Made by a program: the position numbers and the translations under genes
Part shown: piece after piece, positions 16,974-25,884 of the stretch
How positions within the stretch are numbered: position 1 is the first letter of the stretch
Layout: the number at the start of each line of letters is the position of its first letter
The notes under the pieces: model-generated
Told to the model about the DNA's origin: nothing
The model's input: the letters and a program-made list of their open reading frames with translations, nothing else
The model's database searches: none
Source: Arenimonas daejeonensis
GTDB lineage: Bacteria > Pseudomonadota > Gammaproteobacteria > Xanthomonadales > Xanthomonadaceae
Reading direction: 5' to 3'
Assembly (NCBI RefSeq): GCF_007993735.1
Contig: NZ_CP042453.1
Span: forward strand, 2,294,001 to 2,358,000
DNA: 64,000 bases

Positions 16974-17407
16974 ACGCGCGGCCGCTGCAGGCGCTGCTGG
17001 TGGAAGCCGACCAGGCCGGCACCTTCTATCTCACCGCGTCCGACCTGGACGGGCTGCGCGCCGCCGCCGGCGACCTGGGCTTCCGCTGCGTGGACATCGA
17101 CCTGGCCGGCTGCGCGGACAAAGCCGGCCTGATGCGGCACTTCGCTGACGCCTTCGCCTTCCCGCCTTACTTCGGCCACAACTGGGACGCGCTGGCCGAC
17201 TGTCTGGTCGACCTGGACTGGATGCCCGCCGAAGGTTACGTGCTGACGCTGCAGAACCTGCAGGACCTGCGCGACGCGGATCCCGCGGATTACACGACGC
17301 TGGTTTCAGTGCTGGAAGGCGCCTGCGAGGACTGGCGCGAACACGGCCGGCCGTTCTGGGCCTTCCTGGCCCTGCCCGACGACCAGTTCGACGCATTGCA
17401 GAGCTGA
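16970..17407 (+). CDS. Barstar family ribonuclease inhibitor
   Basis: 145 residues, cytosolic. The barstar core is residues about 30-115; FPPYFGHNWDALADCLVDLDWM is the diagnostic segment, where the NWDAL helix and the acidic DCLVDLDW contact the basic active site of the RNase. The N-terminal extension of about 30 residues is longer than in Bacillus barstar (90 aa) and common in proteobacterial members. ATG overlaps the TGA of the RNase gene. It protects the cell from RNase that folds before export. The C-terminal stretch PDDQFDALQS is acidic. Confidence 0.92.
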   Translation: MNARPLQALLVEADQAGTFYLTASDLDGLRAAAGDLGFRCVDIDLAGCADKAGLMRHFADAFAFPPYFGHNWDALADCLVDLDWMPAEGYVLTLQNLQDLRDADPADYTTLVSVLEGACEDWREHGRPFWAFLALPDDQFDALQS

Positions 17408-17411
17408 GACT

Positions 17412-17777
17412 TCATTCGCCCAGGAGAAGGAAGGGCAACAGCGTCACCGCCAGCACCAGCAGGATGCCCAGGACCGCGGCCAGGGCTTGCAGCGGGTTGT
17501 CGCGCAGTTGGCTCCAGGTGCCGGGCAACCGGCCTTCGCGACGAGCGGTTTCGCGTTCCACATGCACGCGCTGCAGCCGGGTCTGCTGGTACTCGTGCAG
17601 CCGCATGCGCGCGCGCTCTTCCTGTTCGCTGTGCACCAGCCAGATGCCGCCCGCGGAAATCCCGAACGGACCGGGCTGGGTTTCGTAATACTCGATGCCC
17701 TGGGCCTCGAGCAGCGCGCGGACCTCGTCCGCTTCGTCCTCGGGCACGTGGCGCAGGTTCAGCAGCAGGATGGCCAT
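17412..17777 (-). CDS. DUF6164 family membrane protein
   Basis: 121 residues. The N-terminal half (MAILLLNLRHVPEDEADEVR) is a small alpha/beta unit resembling DUF2007-type signal-transducing domains, with the recurring motif RALLEAQGIEYYETQPGPFGISAGGIWL. It ends in a single C-terminal membrane span (residues about 97-119, LAAVLGILLVLAVTLLPFLLL), giving a tail-anchored inner-membrane protein. The family is frequent in Xanthomonadaceae and has no assigned function. Start chosen at the ATG giving MAILLLN; divergent from the EamA gene by 50 bases. Confidence 0.78.
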   Translation of the reverse strand: MAILLLNLRHVPEDEADEVRALLEAQGIEYYETQPGPFGISAGGIWLVHSEQEERARMRLHEYQQTRLQRVHVERETARREGRLPGTWSQLRDNPLQALAAVLGILLVLAVTLLPFLLLGE

Positions 17778-17827
17778 GGCCGGATCATAGCCCGGCGCGC
17801 CCGCCGCCCAGGCCATAATCCGGCGCG

Positions 17828-18679
17828 ATGACGCCCGTTCGCACGATCACCCTCACCATCTTCGCCATGCTGGCCTTCGCCGGCAATTCGCTGCTGTGCC
17901 GGCTGGCGCTGGACCGCAGCGCGACCGACCCGGCCAGCTTCACGGCGGTGCGGCTGGCGGCAGGCGCGGTGGTGCTCTGGGTCCTGGTGCGTGCACAGGT
18001 CGGCCACCGCAAACCCACCGGCGACTGGACCTCAGCGTTCGCCCTGTTCGTCTACGCCTCGGCCTTTTCCTGGGCCTATATCGGCCTGAGCGCCGGCACG
18101 GGCGCCCTGCTGCTGTTTGGATCGGTGCAGGCGACGATGCTGCTGGCAGGGCTGTGGGCCGGCGCGCGCTGGTCTCCCCTGCAGGCGTTTGGCCTCACGC
18201 TCGCCCTGGCGGGACTGGTCGGCCTGTTGTTGCCCGGCCTGACGGCTCCGCCGCCACTGCCGGCGGCCCTGATGCTGGCCGCCGGCATCGCCTGGGGCGT
18301 GTACAGCCTGCGTGGACGGGGCGCCGGTGACGCCACGGCGGCGACCGCGGGCAACTTCATTCGCGCCGTGCCGCTGGGCCTGCTGGCCTGCCTGCCCGCC
18401 CTGCCCTGGCTGGCCGTGGACACGTTGGGACTGGCCTGCGCACTGGTGTCGGGCGCACTGACCTCGGGCCTGGGTTACGCCGTCTGGTACACCGCCCTGC
18501 GCGGGCTGTCGCCGCAGGCCGCGGGCAGTTGCCAGCTGAGCGTGCCGGTGATCACCGCGATCGCTGGAGTGCTGTTGCTGGGCGAAACCATCGACCTGCG
18601 GTTGGCGCTGGGTTCGGCGGCGGTGCTCGCCGGCATCGCACTCACCCTGCCCTGGCGTGCGCGGCGCATCGCTGCGTGA
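17828..18679 (+). CDS. EamA/DMT superfamily transporter
   Basis: 283 residues with ten predicted membrane spans, formed by two EamA repeats (residues about 5-135 and 140-278). The first helix MLAFAGNSLLCRLALDRS and the closing SVPVITAIAGVLLLGETIDLRLALGSAAVLAGI are family signatures. Drug/metabolite transporters of this kind export amino acids, nucleosides or other metabolites; the substrate cannot be told. Unbroken. The GDPD gene ends convergently seven bases after the stop. Confidence 0.9.
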   Translation: MTPVRTITLTIFAMLAFAGNSLLCRLALDRSATDPASFTAVRLAAGAVVLWVLVRAQVGHRKPTGDWTSAFALFVYASAFSWAYIGLSAGTGALLLFGSVQATMLLAGLWAGARWSPLQAFGLTLALAGLVGLLLPGLTAPPPLPAALMLAAGIAWGVYSLRGRGAGDATAATAGNFIRAVPLGLLACLPALPWLAVDTLGLACALVSGALTSGLGYAVWYTALRGLSPQAAGSCQLSVPVITAIAGVLLLGETIDLRLALGSAAVLAGIALTLPWRARRIAA

Positions 18680-18685
18680 GTGGGC

Positions 18686-19722
18686 TCAGGCGTTGCGCAG
18701 TGCGACACCCAGGTCGGGCTGGTCGATGAAGAATGCTTCGACGCCCAAGGCCAGCAGCCGGCGCCCGTAGGCTTCGCCGCCAAGTTCCGCGCGCAGCGTG
18801 TACGGATGCAGCGCCAGACCTGCGGCACGCGCCTGCACGAACAGTGGCGACGCCGGACCGTCCGGCCCCTCGGGCAACAGCAATTCGAAGGACGGACCCA
18901 GCACCGCCGCGTATTCCCGACGCATCCAGGCCAGGGCGGGTGGTTGAAGCAGGTGTGCGTAGCGCGTGTGTTCACCCAACCCGTCTTCCAGGACTTCCGC
19001 GAGTCCGCCGTAGATGGCCGCCAGGTCGTGGCCCTGTGCCAGATGCCAGGCCAGGTCGCGTGGACGGCCACGGCGCGGGGAAGCGATCAACTGCACCAGC
19101 GGAAAATCGAGGCCTGCTGCCGGCAGGATCCGTTGCTTGAGGTCGAGCAGGCTTTCGATTTCGAAGGACTGCAGGAACACCCGGTCGCGGTCGGTGAATC
19201 CGGCCGCCTGCAGCTCCGCCACCACACGTGTGGCCATCGACAGCGCGATCGCACGACCGTCCTGGTGTTTCCCTTCGTGCGCGAAAAAGGTCGGCAACTT
19301 GGTTTCCGGGTAAACCCCACGCGCCGTTCCGTCCGTTGCAGCAGGTCGAGGATCTCGGCAAAAGTCGGTATTTCGTAGCGGCCGTCGTGTGCGGCGCTGT
19401 CGGGCCGCAATGCCGGAATGCGTTCGCGCGCGCGCAGCGTCTTGATCTCGTCCAGCGTGAAGTCCTCGCTGTACCAGCCATGGCGTTCGACGCCGTCCAC
19501 CACCTTCACGCAGCGGCGGTCGGCGAACACCGGACGGTCGGCCACGTCGGTGCTGTCGGACAGTTCGTTTTCGTGCCGGGCGATCAGCACGCCGTCGCGG
19601 GTCGGCACCAGGTCGGGTTCGATGAAGTCGGCGCCCTGGTCGATCGCCAGTGCATACGCCTCCAGCGTGTGCTCGGGCCGGTAGCCGCAGGCTCCGCGGT
19701 GGGCGATGACCCGGGTCTTCAT
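18686..19722 (-). CDS. Glycerophosphodiester phosphodiesterase, frame broken
   Basis: Hydrolyses glycerophosphodiesters to glycerol-3-phosphate and an alcohol. The catalytic N-terminus is clear: [38 protein letters not shown] holds the HRG, the PEHT and the Glu/Asp metal ligands (EPD), and IARHEN the second catalytic His. The frame breaks at the C run 19315-19318: with one base restored, [19 protein letters not shown] continues to the C-terminus. About 345 residues after repair, the longer GlpQ-like class, but no signal peptide is present, so it is cytosolic. The start overlaps the stop of the upstream VOC gene by four bases. Confidence 0.87.
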
Positions 19723-20117
19723 CCCGGCGCGCGCCGCTGCAGCAGGTCCCAGCGGTTGCCGTACAGGTCTTCGAACACCGCCACGCTGCCGTAGGCCTCG
19801 TGCCGCGGCGATTCCAGGAAGCGCACGCCGGCCGCCAGCATGCGGGCGTGGTCGGCGGCGAAATCGTCGGTGTGCAGGAACAGCCAGACTCGGCCGCCAC
19901 CCTGCCCGCCCACCAGGGCGCGCTGCCTGTCGTCCGCGGCCCGTGCCAGCAGCAGGCAGGTTCCGGACGCGCCGGGCGGGGCCACCCGCACCCAGCGCTT
20001 GTCGGGACCGAGCGGCGTGTCCTCGAGCAGTTCGAATCCGAGCACGCCCACGTACCAGGCGATCGCCTCGTCGTAGTCGCGCACCAGCAGGGACAAGGCG
20101 CCTAGGGTCTGGGTCAT
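19719..20117 (-). CDS. VOC family (glyoxalase-like) protein
   Basis: 132 residues made of two beta-alpha-beta-beta-beta units. Residues 1-60 begin [29 protein letters not shown], and the second half ends [21 protein letters not shown], a standard VOC strand pattern that holds a metal or substrate site (Glu/Asp in the FEDLYGN strand). Function in this superfamily ranges from lactoylglutathione lyase to antibiotic binding. Translationally coupled to the GDPD gene by ATGA overlap. Confidence 0.85.
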   Translation of the reverse strand: MTQTLGALSLLVRDYDEAIAWYVGVLGFELLEDTPLGPDKRWVRVAPPGASGTCLLLARAADDRQRALVGGQGGGRVWLFLHTDDFAADHARMLAAGVRFLESPRHEAYGSVAVFEDLYGNRWDLLQRRAPG

Positions 20118-20224
20118 GCCGGCATTGTGGACTGACTGCGCCCGTGGCAATACCGCCGCCGGCGCGTCATGATCGCCCCGGACCCGGCCATCGAAACCGG
20201 GCCGCCACCGATGAGGAGCACCCC

Positions 20225-20329
20225 ATGGCCAAGGGCCTGAACCAGAAAAAGACGGAAAAGAAGAAGCCGGAAAAGTCGCTGAAGGAAAAGCGCGAAGCCA
20301 AGCAGCAGAAAAAGGCCTCGAAAGGCTGA
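20225..20329 (+). CDS. Lysine-rich small protein, 34 aa
   Basis: The ORF MAKGLNQKKTEKKKPEKSLK and its tail KEKREAKQQKKASKG is nearly half lysine/arginine/glutamate. It follows a good ribosome binding site (AGGAG, seven bases before the ATG). Similar very small Lys-rich proteins, beginning MAKG-(x)-KK, occur in Xanthomonadaceae and Pseudomonas without known function; that recollection is not verified here. The charge suggests RNA or ribosome contact. A perfect 10-base-pair hairpin follows 17 bases after the stop. Confidence 0.65.
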   Translation: MAKGLNQKKTEKKKPEKSLKEKREAKQQKKASKG

Positions 20330-20346
20330 TCCCCAGCGCCACGCGT

Positions 20347-20372
20347 CCTGCGCCGGCATGACCCGGCGCAGG
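20347..20372. terminator. Perfect 10-bp hairpin between the Lys-rich gene and the pseudouridine synthase
   Basis: CCTGCGCCGG (20347-20356) pairs with CCGGCGCAGG (20363-20372) around CATGAC. No T run follows. It could end the small Lys-rich transcript or structure the leader of the pseudouridine synthase, whose start is 16 bases downstream. Confidence 0.4.
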
Positions 20373-20387
20373 CGCCTACAATGGCGC

Positions 20388-21110
20388 ATGTCCGAAAACT
20401 CCCCACCCACTCCCGAACCGGTCCGCCTGGCCAGGCGCGTGATCGAGATCGCCGGCTGCTCGCGCAGCGAGGCCGAACACTATGTGCAGGGCGGCTGGGT
20501 GCGCGTGGACGGGGTCGTGGTCGAAGCCCCGCAGCACATGGTCAGCACCGAGCGGGTCGAACTGGACCCAGACGCGAAACTCACCGCGCCCGAACCGGCG
20601 ACGATCCTGCTGAACCTGCCCGCCGGCGCGAACGCCGCCGACCTGCTCCGCCCCGAATTCCGCTGGCCCGAGGATCCCTCCGGCTGGCGCCTGCTAAAAC
20701 GCCACTTCCCGCGCCTGGTCGAAGCCCTGCCGATGGAAGCCGGCGCCACCGGCCTGGCCGTCTTCAGCCAGGACGGCCGTGTGCTGCGCCGGCTGCAGGA
20801 AGAATCCCAGCGCATCGAACAGGAACTGGTGGTGGACGTCGAAGGCGAACTGGCGCCCTACGGCTGGAACCGCCTCAGCGGCGGCACCACCTTCCAGGGC
20901 TGGCCGGTGCCGGCGTTCAAGGTGAGCTGGCAGAGCGAGCAGCGCCTGCGTTTTGCGATCAAGGCCGTGCGCCCGGGCCTGGTCGCCCACCTGTGCGAAC
21001 AGGTCGGGCTGCGCGCCACCTCGATCCGGCGCCTGCGCCTGGGCCGCGTCGGCCTGGCCAAGATGCCGGCGGGCAACTGGCGCTACCTGCCGGTCAACGA
21101 CCGCTTCTGA
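20388..21110 (+). CDS. RsuA/RluB-like rRNA pseudouridine synthase with S4 domain
   Basis: 240 residues. The S4 domain (residues 10-60, RLARRVIEIAGCSRSEAEHYVQGG) is intact. In the catalytic domain the usual GRLDxxTxGL is replaced by LPMEAGATGLAVFSQDGRVLRRL: the aspartate that performs catalysis in pseudouridine synthases is not where expected. The overall length and the closing LCEQVGLRATSIRRLRLGRVGLAKMPAGNWRYL match RluB/RluE-like enzymes. It may therefore be an inactive, RNA-binding paralogue; this is an inference from one motif. The ATG at 20388 gives MSENSPP; an earlier ATG at 20358 lies inside the hairpin and is less likely. Confidence 0.78.
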   Translation: MSENSPPTPEPVRLARRVIEIAGCSRSEAEHYVQGGWVRVDGVVVEAPQHMVSTERVELDPDAKLTAPEPATILLNLPAGANAADLLRPEFRWPEDPSGWRLLKRHFPRLVEALPMEAGATGLAVFSQDGRVLRRLQEESQRIEQELVVDVEGELAPYGWNRLSGGTTFQGWPVPAFKVSWQSEQRLRFAIKAVRPGLVAHLCEQVGLRATSIRRLRLGRVGLAKMPAGNWRYLPVNDRF

Positions 21111-21111
21111 C

Positions 21112-21660
21112 TCAGGCTTCTTCCTCGGGCGGCGTCGCCGGCGCCTTTCCACGCAGGTAGTCCGCCAGTCCTCCCAACTGCAGGCCCTGCACCTGGTCCA
21201 CCACCGGAGCGAATTTCGAGAGGTCGTCCGGCGTGTAGCCACCGGCCCGGTACCACAGGGTGATGCGCGTGCCGCCCTCGACCGGCGCCAGGCGGAATTC
21301 CAGCGCGCCGTGCAGGCCCATGCCCTGCAGCGGGCCCAGGCCGCCGGTCAGGCGCAGGGTCTTGCCCGGGTCCACGAAACTCACGGCCATGTGCCAGGCC
21401 TGCTGGTCGCCGTTGAGTTCGCAGAAGCAGCCGCCGACGCGCGGCACGATCGACAGCTTCGAGGCGTCGCCCCACCAGGTGTGGTCGGCCGGCCACCAGC
21501 GGTCCACGTCGTTCACCAGCGCATCCCAGGCGGTGTCGGCGTCCACCGGCACCACTTCGCTGTTTTCCAGGGTGAAGCCCGAGGGGCTGCTGTCCTTGAC
21601 CTCGGCCAGCGCGGGGCAGGCGAACAGCAGGACCAGCACTGCAGACAGAAAGATGCGCAT
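21112..21660 (-). CDS. SRPBCC (START/Bet v1-like) family protein, exported
   Basis: 182 residues. A signal peptide (MRIFLSAVLVLLFACPALAE) precedes a SRPBCC helix-grip domain (residues about 30-165) with the typical VDADTAWDALVNDVDRWWPADHTWWG start and GTRITLWYRAGGY strand. Proteins of this fold bind hydrophobic ligands; many relatives are annotated polyketide cyclase-like or AHSA1-like without proven function. The acidic tail (PATPPEEEA) follows the last helix. A GTG codon directly upstream of the ATG is also in frame; ATG was preferred. Convergent with the pseudouridine synthase, one base apart. Confidence 0.82.
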   Translation of the reverse strand: MRIFLSAVLVLLFACPALAEVKDSSPSGFTLENSEVVPVDADTAWDALVNDVDRWWPADHTWWGDASKLSIVPRVGGCFCELNGDQQAWHMAVSFVDPGKTLRLTGGLGPLQGMGLHGALEFRLAPVEGGTRITLWYRAGGYTPDDLSKFAPVVDQVQGLQLGGLADYLRGKAPATPPEEEA

Positions 21661-21819
21661 CACGGTGTCTCCCCGGGAACCCGGCCTCGATTTAGCCGCT
21701 TCCGCGCCACCGCTGGCAAGGCCCGCATATGCCGCCAGGACATCGGGTCATTCCCGCGCCGGGCTTGATCTTGCCGGCCGCATCGGGTGTCGTGGCGGTC
21801 CACCCTCCACCATTCCGCC

Positions 21820-22575
21820 ATGTCCCGCCTGCTGGTCTTCCAACACGTCGCCGCCGAACCGCTGGGCACGCTGGATCCCTTGATCCGGCGCCGTGGCCAC
21901 CGCATCCGTTTCGTCAATTTCGACCGCGACCCCGAGGCCCAGCCCACCATTGACCGCTACCGCGGCCTGGTGGTGCTGGGCGGGCCGATGAATGTCGAGG
22001 ACCAGCATGAGCGCGCGCACCTGCGTACCGAACTGCGGGTGATCGAACAGGCCCTGCGCCAGGGCAAGCCGGTGCTGGGCATCTGCCTGGGCGCGCAGCT
22101 GCTGGCGCATGTGCTGGGCGCGCCGGTGCGCCGGCATGACCGGCCCGAGATCGGCTGGTACGACCTGCAGCTGACGCCCGCCGGCCGCGACGACCCGATG
22201 CTGGGCAAGCTCGGCGCCGCCACGCCGGTGTTCCAGTGGCACGGCTACACCTTCGACCTGCCCGACGGCGCGGTGCAGCTGGCGCGAACCGACAGCTGCG
22301 AACAGCAGGCCTTCCGCTGGGGCGACAACGCCTATGGCCTGCAGTTCCACCCGGAAGTGGACGCGCCGCTGATCGAACGCTGGCTGGCCAAACCCGACCA
22401 CGCCGACGAACTCTGCCACCCGGCCCTGCCGCATGGGGTGGACACGATCCGCGAACACACGCGTGACCGCGCGGCGCCATTGCAGCGCCTTGCCGAACCC
22501 GCCTTCGAGGCCTTCCTGGACCTGGTCGGCCGGCCGGCACGCCGGGTGGTGCTGCCTTCGCGCGAGTGGGCCTGA
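21820..22575 (+). CDS. Class I glutamine amidotransferase-like protein
   Basis: 251 residues. The triad is complete: Cys89 in GICLGAQLLAHVLG and His177/Glu179 in QFHPEVD; LVVLGGPMNVEDQ (residues 50-62) forms the oxyanion strand. It is a stand-alone class I GATase domain of the GuaA-like/YfeJ group, releasing ammonia from glutamine or hydrolysing gamma-glutamyl bonds. No synthetase partner is adjacent. The ATG was chosen because it directly precedes the first beta strand (SRLLVFQH). Unbroken. Confidence 0.9.
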   Translation: MSRLLVFQHVAAEPLGTLDPLIRRRGHRIRFVNFDRDPEAQPTIDRYRGLVVLGGPMNVEDQHERAHLRTELRVIEQALRQGKPVLGICLGAQLLAHVLGAPVRRHDRPEIGWYDLQLTPAGRDDPMLGKLGAATPVFQWHGYTFDLPDGAVQLARTDSCEQQAFRWGDNAYGLQFHPEVDAPLIERWLAKPDHADELCHPALPHGVDTIREHTRDRAAPLQRLAEPAFEAFLDLVGRPARRVVLPSREWA

Positions 22576-22638
22576 CGGTCCTGGCCGGCCCCCGGAAGGC
22601 TGTCCGTTCAAGCGGAGAGTCCCGACGGAAGCTGGAAG

Positions 22639-23967
22639 ATGACCCGATGCCGCACCACGTCATTTCGCGCGGCGCTGTTCGTCGCCGTATCGGTACTGAC
22701 CGGCTGCGGCCAGCCGCCGACGCCTCCCGCGACGGCATCTGCCCCCGCCGTTCCCCAGGTCGACGTGCCGCCCGGCACCTCGCTGCGGCCACTCACCGAC
22801 CGCGTGTTCGAAGCCACCGCCGCGCGCCGTGATCGCGGCCGCTATCTCGGCGAAGGGCTGCTGCAGTGCCTGGTGTGCCATTCCGAACGCGACTGGGAAC
22901 AGCCCGGCGCGCCGCCCAAGTTGGGCCGCGAAGGCGCCGGGCTGGTCTGGCGCGACGACGGCAAGGGCCGCCGCCTGGTCGCACCGAACATCACGCCCGA
23001 TGCCGAAACCGGTACCGGCCGCTGGACCGACGACATGCTGGCCCGCGCCATCCGCGAGGGCATCGGTCACGACGGCCGCGTGCTGCACCCGGCGATGTGG
23101 TACCGGAGCTTCTCCAACCTCAGCGACGAGGACCTGGCCTCGGTGGTGGTATGGCTGCGCACACTGACGCCGGTGCGCAATCCGTTGCCGCGAACGCAGA
23201 TGAGCGAAGAAGAGCTGAAGCGCGCCGCCACGGCGCCACGCGCCATCCTTGAACCGGTGCACGCACCGGATGTCTCCATGCCCGTGCAACGCGGCCGCTA
23301 CCTCGCCAGCCTGGCCGACTGCAGTGGCTGCCATACCGGCTGGGAGGCACCACGTCTGGCGGGCCTGTACGCCGGCGGCAACCTGATCGAACGGGGCGAA
23401 CACCACGCCCACAGCACCAACCTCAATCCGCATGCTTCCGGCGTGGACTACGACGCCGAGGCCTTCATCCGGATCATCCGCACCGGCAAGGGCGGCACCA
23501 CGCACCCGATGATGCCGTGGGTCGCCTTCCGCAACCTGGACGACACCGACCTGCACGCGCTGCATGCCTGGCTGGCCAGCCGGCCGCCGATCGCGCACTG
23601 GATCAGCAACCAGGCGCCACCGACCCTGTGTACCGTCTGCGGCCAGGAACACGGCCTGGGCGAACGTAACCGGATCGAGCTCCCGGAAGCGGTGGCCGTG
23701 GACCCGGCACGTTTCGACGGCCTGGTTGGCCACTATCGCAACGAACGTTACGACTGGTCGCTCGAGATCCGTCGCGACGGAGACAACCTGCTGGCCGTGG
23801 ACCCCGACGGCCCGTCGCTGCGACTGATCCCACTGTCCGAAACCCGTTACTGGCCCGACGGCGGGCTGGCGCCGCTGCGCTTCGAGCTGGACGACACCGG
23901 CAGGGCGTTGCGGGTGATCTCGGAAGAAGAAGCGGACCTCGTGCTGGAACGCCTGCCCGAGGCCTGA
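22639..23967 (+). CDS. Diheme cytochrome c lipoprotein
   Basis: 442 residues. The signal sequence ends in a lipobox LTGC (Cys23), so it is a lipid-anchored periplasmic protein. Two heme c sites are present: CLVCH (77-81) and CSGCH (228-232), each with a downstream Met region (HPAMWYRSF and HPMMPWVAFRN). A third CTVCG near residues 332-336 lacks the histidine and cannot bind heme in the usual way. The last 90 residues (ARFDGLVGHYRNERYDWSLEIRRDG) look like a small beta domain rather than a cytochrome. The two-domain arrangement recalls the cytochrome subunit of membrane alcohol/gluconate dehydrogenases, but no dehydrogenase gene is adjacent. Confidence 0.87.
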   Translation: MTRCRTTSFRAALFVAVSVLTGCGQPPTPPATASAPAVPQVDVPPGTSLRPLTDRVFEATAARRDRGRYLGEGLLQCLVCHSERDWEQPGAPPKLGREGAGLVWRDDGKGRRLVAPNITPDAETGTGRWTDDMLARAIREGIGHDGRVLHPAMWYRSFSNLSDEDLASVVVWLRTLTPVRNPLPRTQMSEEELKRAATAPRAILEPVHAPDVSMPVQRGRYLASLADCSGCHTGWEAPRLAGLYAGGNLIERGEHHAHSTNLNPHASGVDYDAEAFIRIIRTGKGGTTHPMMPWVAFRNLDDTDLHALHAWLASRPPIAHWISNQAPPTLCTVCGQEHGLGERNRIELPEAVAVDPARFDGLVGHYRNERYDWSLEIRRDGDNLLAVDPDGPSLRLIPLSETRYWPDGGLAPLRFELDDTGRALRVISEEEADLVLERLPEA

Positions 23968-23974
23968 CGGCAAC

Positions 23975-24050
23975 CAGGCCGGCCTCGTGGCCTGCCCGCA
24001 CACGTCGGCCAGAATCGTCCGCCGGGCGCCCCGGCCTTGTCCCAGGCCGG
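23975..24050. terminator. Two hairpins after the cytochrome c gene
   Basis: CAGGCC (23975-23980) pairs with GGCCTG (23989-23994), starting eight bases after the cytochrome stop; CCGGCCT (24031-24037) pairs with AGGCCGG (24044-24050). Neither has a T run. They separate the cytochrome gene from the next coding region and may reduce read-through. Confidence 0.3.
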
Positions 24051-24091
24051 GTCAGGGGTCAGGCTCGTGGCCGGACCTGATGGAGCCCGCC

Positions 24092-24675
24092 ATGACTTCC
24101 CCGACCTCTCAACGCTGCCTGCTTGCCTTGTTGCTGCCGATCGCCGCCCTGGCGGCCTGGATCGCCCCGCCGCGGCGCAGGTATCGGCTCGCGAGCAGTT
24201 CGAGCAGGACATGCAGGGCCGCGGCGAGGACAGCACCCGCTGGTCCCAGTGGCAGTACCGCACCGCACCGCTGAACCAGGCGGCGCAGCTGGATTTCAAC
24301 ATGGCCTGGGGTTACGTGGACGCGTTGTCCGCGAAGGAAGGCGATGTCTTCGTCGTGGTCGTCAGGAATCATTCGGACCAGCCCTACTGCCTGCGCCCGA
24401 AGCTCGACTTCACGGGCAAAGTGTTCCAGGAAGAGAAGATCACCGGCAGCGTGCTGCTGCCAGCGAACAGTTCGCTGCGCATCGCCGCGATGCGGGCCGA
24501 ACGCCGCACCGAGATCGTGCACGACATCAACGCGGCGTTCTGGCCGGCCCCCAAGGGCACCGGGCCGGACCTGTGCGAGCTGGACGAACCCGCCGGCCTG
24601 TCGGATTGGCTGCAGCAGCCCGGCGAACACGCCTTCCCGGGCAACCGCGTCGCGTCGCCCGCCGCCGGGGGCTGA
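24092..24675 (+). CDS. Exported hypothetical protein, frame broken in the signal peptide
   Basis: About 194 residues; no family recognised. The start MTSPTSQRCLLALLLPIAALAAWIAP becomes a proper signal peptide (ending PAAAQVSA) only when one C is restored in the run at 24165-24168. The mature part reads AREQFEQDMQGRGEDSTRWSQWQYRTAPLNQ and contains a beta-rich central region (EGDVFVVVVRNHSDQPYCLRPKLDFTG and VLLPANSSLRIAAMRA) resembling an immunoglobulin-like or chaperone-like periplasmic fold. Two cysteines (PYCLRP, DLCELDE) could pair. An ATG 12 bases upstream is an alternative start. Confidence 0.6.
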
Positions 24676-24744
24676 CACCCGCAGGGTAGGCGCCGCCGCA
24701 TGGCGGTGAGAGAATCGCGCCCTCTTTCCCAAGTGGTCGCATCC

Positions 24745-25705
24745 ATGGCCTCCAGCCTGCTCGCCCTGCTCGACGACATCGCCACGATCATGGACGACGT
24801 CTCGGTGATGACCAAGGTCGCCACCAAGAAAACCGCCGGCGTGCTGGGCGACGACCTGGCGCTGAACGCGCAGCAGGTGTCCGGCGTGAAGCCGGAGCGC
24901 GAACTGCCGGTGGTCTGGGCAGTGGCCAAGGGCTCTGCGGTCAACAAGATGATCCTGGTGCCGGCGGCGCTGGCGATCGTCGCGCTGGAATCCTGGCTCG
25001 GGTCGCGCGGCTGGAACGTGCCCCCTGGTGCTGCCCCTGATGATGATCGGCGGTGCGTTCCTTTGTTACGAAGGCGTGGAGAAACTGGCGCACAAGTTCC
25101 TGCACAGCAAGGCCGAAGACCGGCAGCATCACGTCGAACTGGTCGAGGCCGTAGCCGACGAGTCGGTGGACCTGGTGGCGTTCGAAAAGAACAAGATCAA
25201 GGGCGCCATCCGCACCGACTTCATCCTTTCCGCCGAGATCATCGTCATCAGCCTGGGATCGGTGGCGGGCAAGGGCTTCACGACCCAGCTCGGCGTGCTG
25301 ATCGCGATCTCGGTCATCATGACCGTCGGCGTGTATGGCCTGGTCGCGGGCATCGTCAAGCTCGACGATGGCGGCCTGTACCTGAGCCGTTTGCCCCGTG
25401 ATAGCGCCTTCCGCCGCTTCAAACGCGCCTGCGGCCGCGGCATCCTGCGGGCTGCCCCCTGGCTGATGAAACTGCTGTCCTTCGCCGGCACCGCAGCCAT
25501 GTTCCTGGTCGGCGGCGGCATCCTCACGCATGCCATCGCGCCGGTGCACCACCTGATCCAGGACCTTTCGCCGGCCGGCGGGATGGGCACCGTGGTGTCG
25601 CTGCTGGGCGACGCCCTCTTCGGCATCCTGGCCGGCATCGTGGTGGTGCTGGCGGTCACGGCGTGGCAGAAGCTGCGCGGCCCGGGCAAGCCCCAACCCG
25701 CGTGA
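24745..25705 (+). CDS. DUF808 family inner-membrane protein (YedI-like), frame broken
   Basis: About 320 residues with several membrane spans. [20 protein letters not shown] is the diagnostic N-terminus of DUF808, followed by [24 protein letters not shown] and, in the second half, [16 protein letters not shown] and [22 protein letters not shown]. The run of five C at 25021-25025 has one too many; with four, [13 protein letters not shown] joins the halves. The C-terminus contains a long glycine-rich membrane block ([14 protein letters not shown]). Function is unknown in all bacteria; E. coli YedI is the model member. Confidence 0.88.
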
Positions 25706-25884
25706 ACGCAGGCCCGCCCGGGCCTGAACCGCTGCAGACAGAACGCGCCACCCGGCCACCGAGGGCGTAAGATGGCGACGCGCCATCGTCCTTCGAGCGC
25801 GTCACGCCCGGGCCACCGCCCCTCCGTTTCGCTCCCTTACCGCGTTCACGTCCCGCCTGGGACGACGCCCCCACGGGAGTGCCC

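Noticed and set aside
20381-21160. Alternative Arg/Pro-rich frame inside the pseudouridine synthase gene
   Set aside because: It is a shadow of the real gene: about a quarter arginine, no conserved motif.
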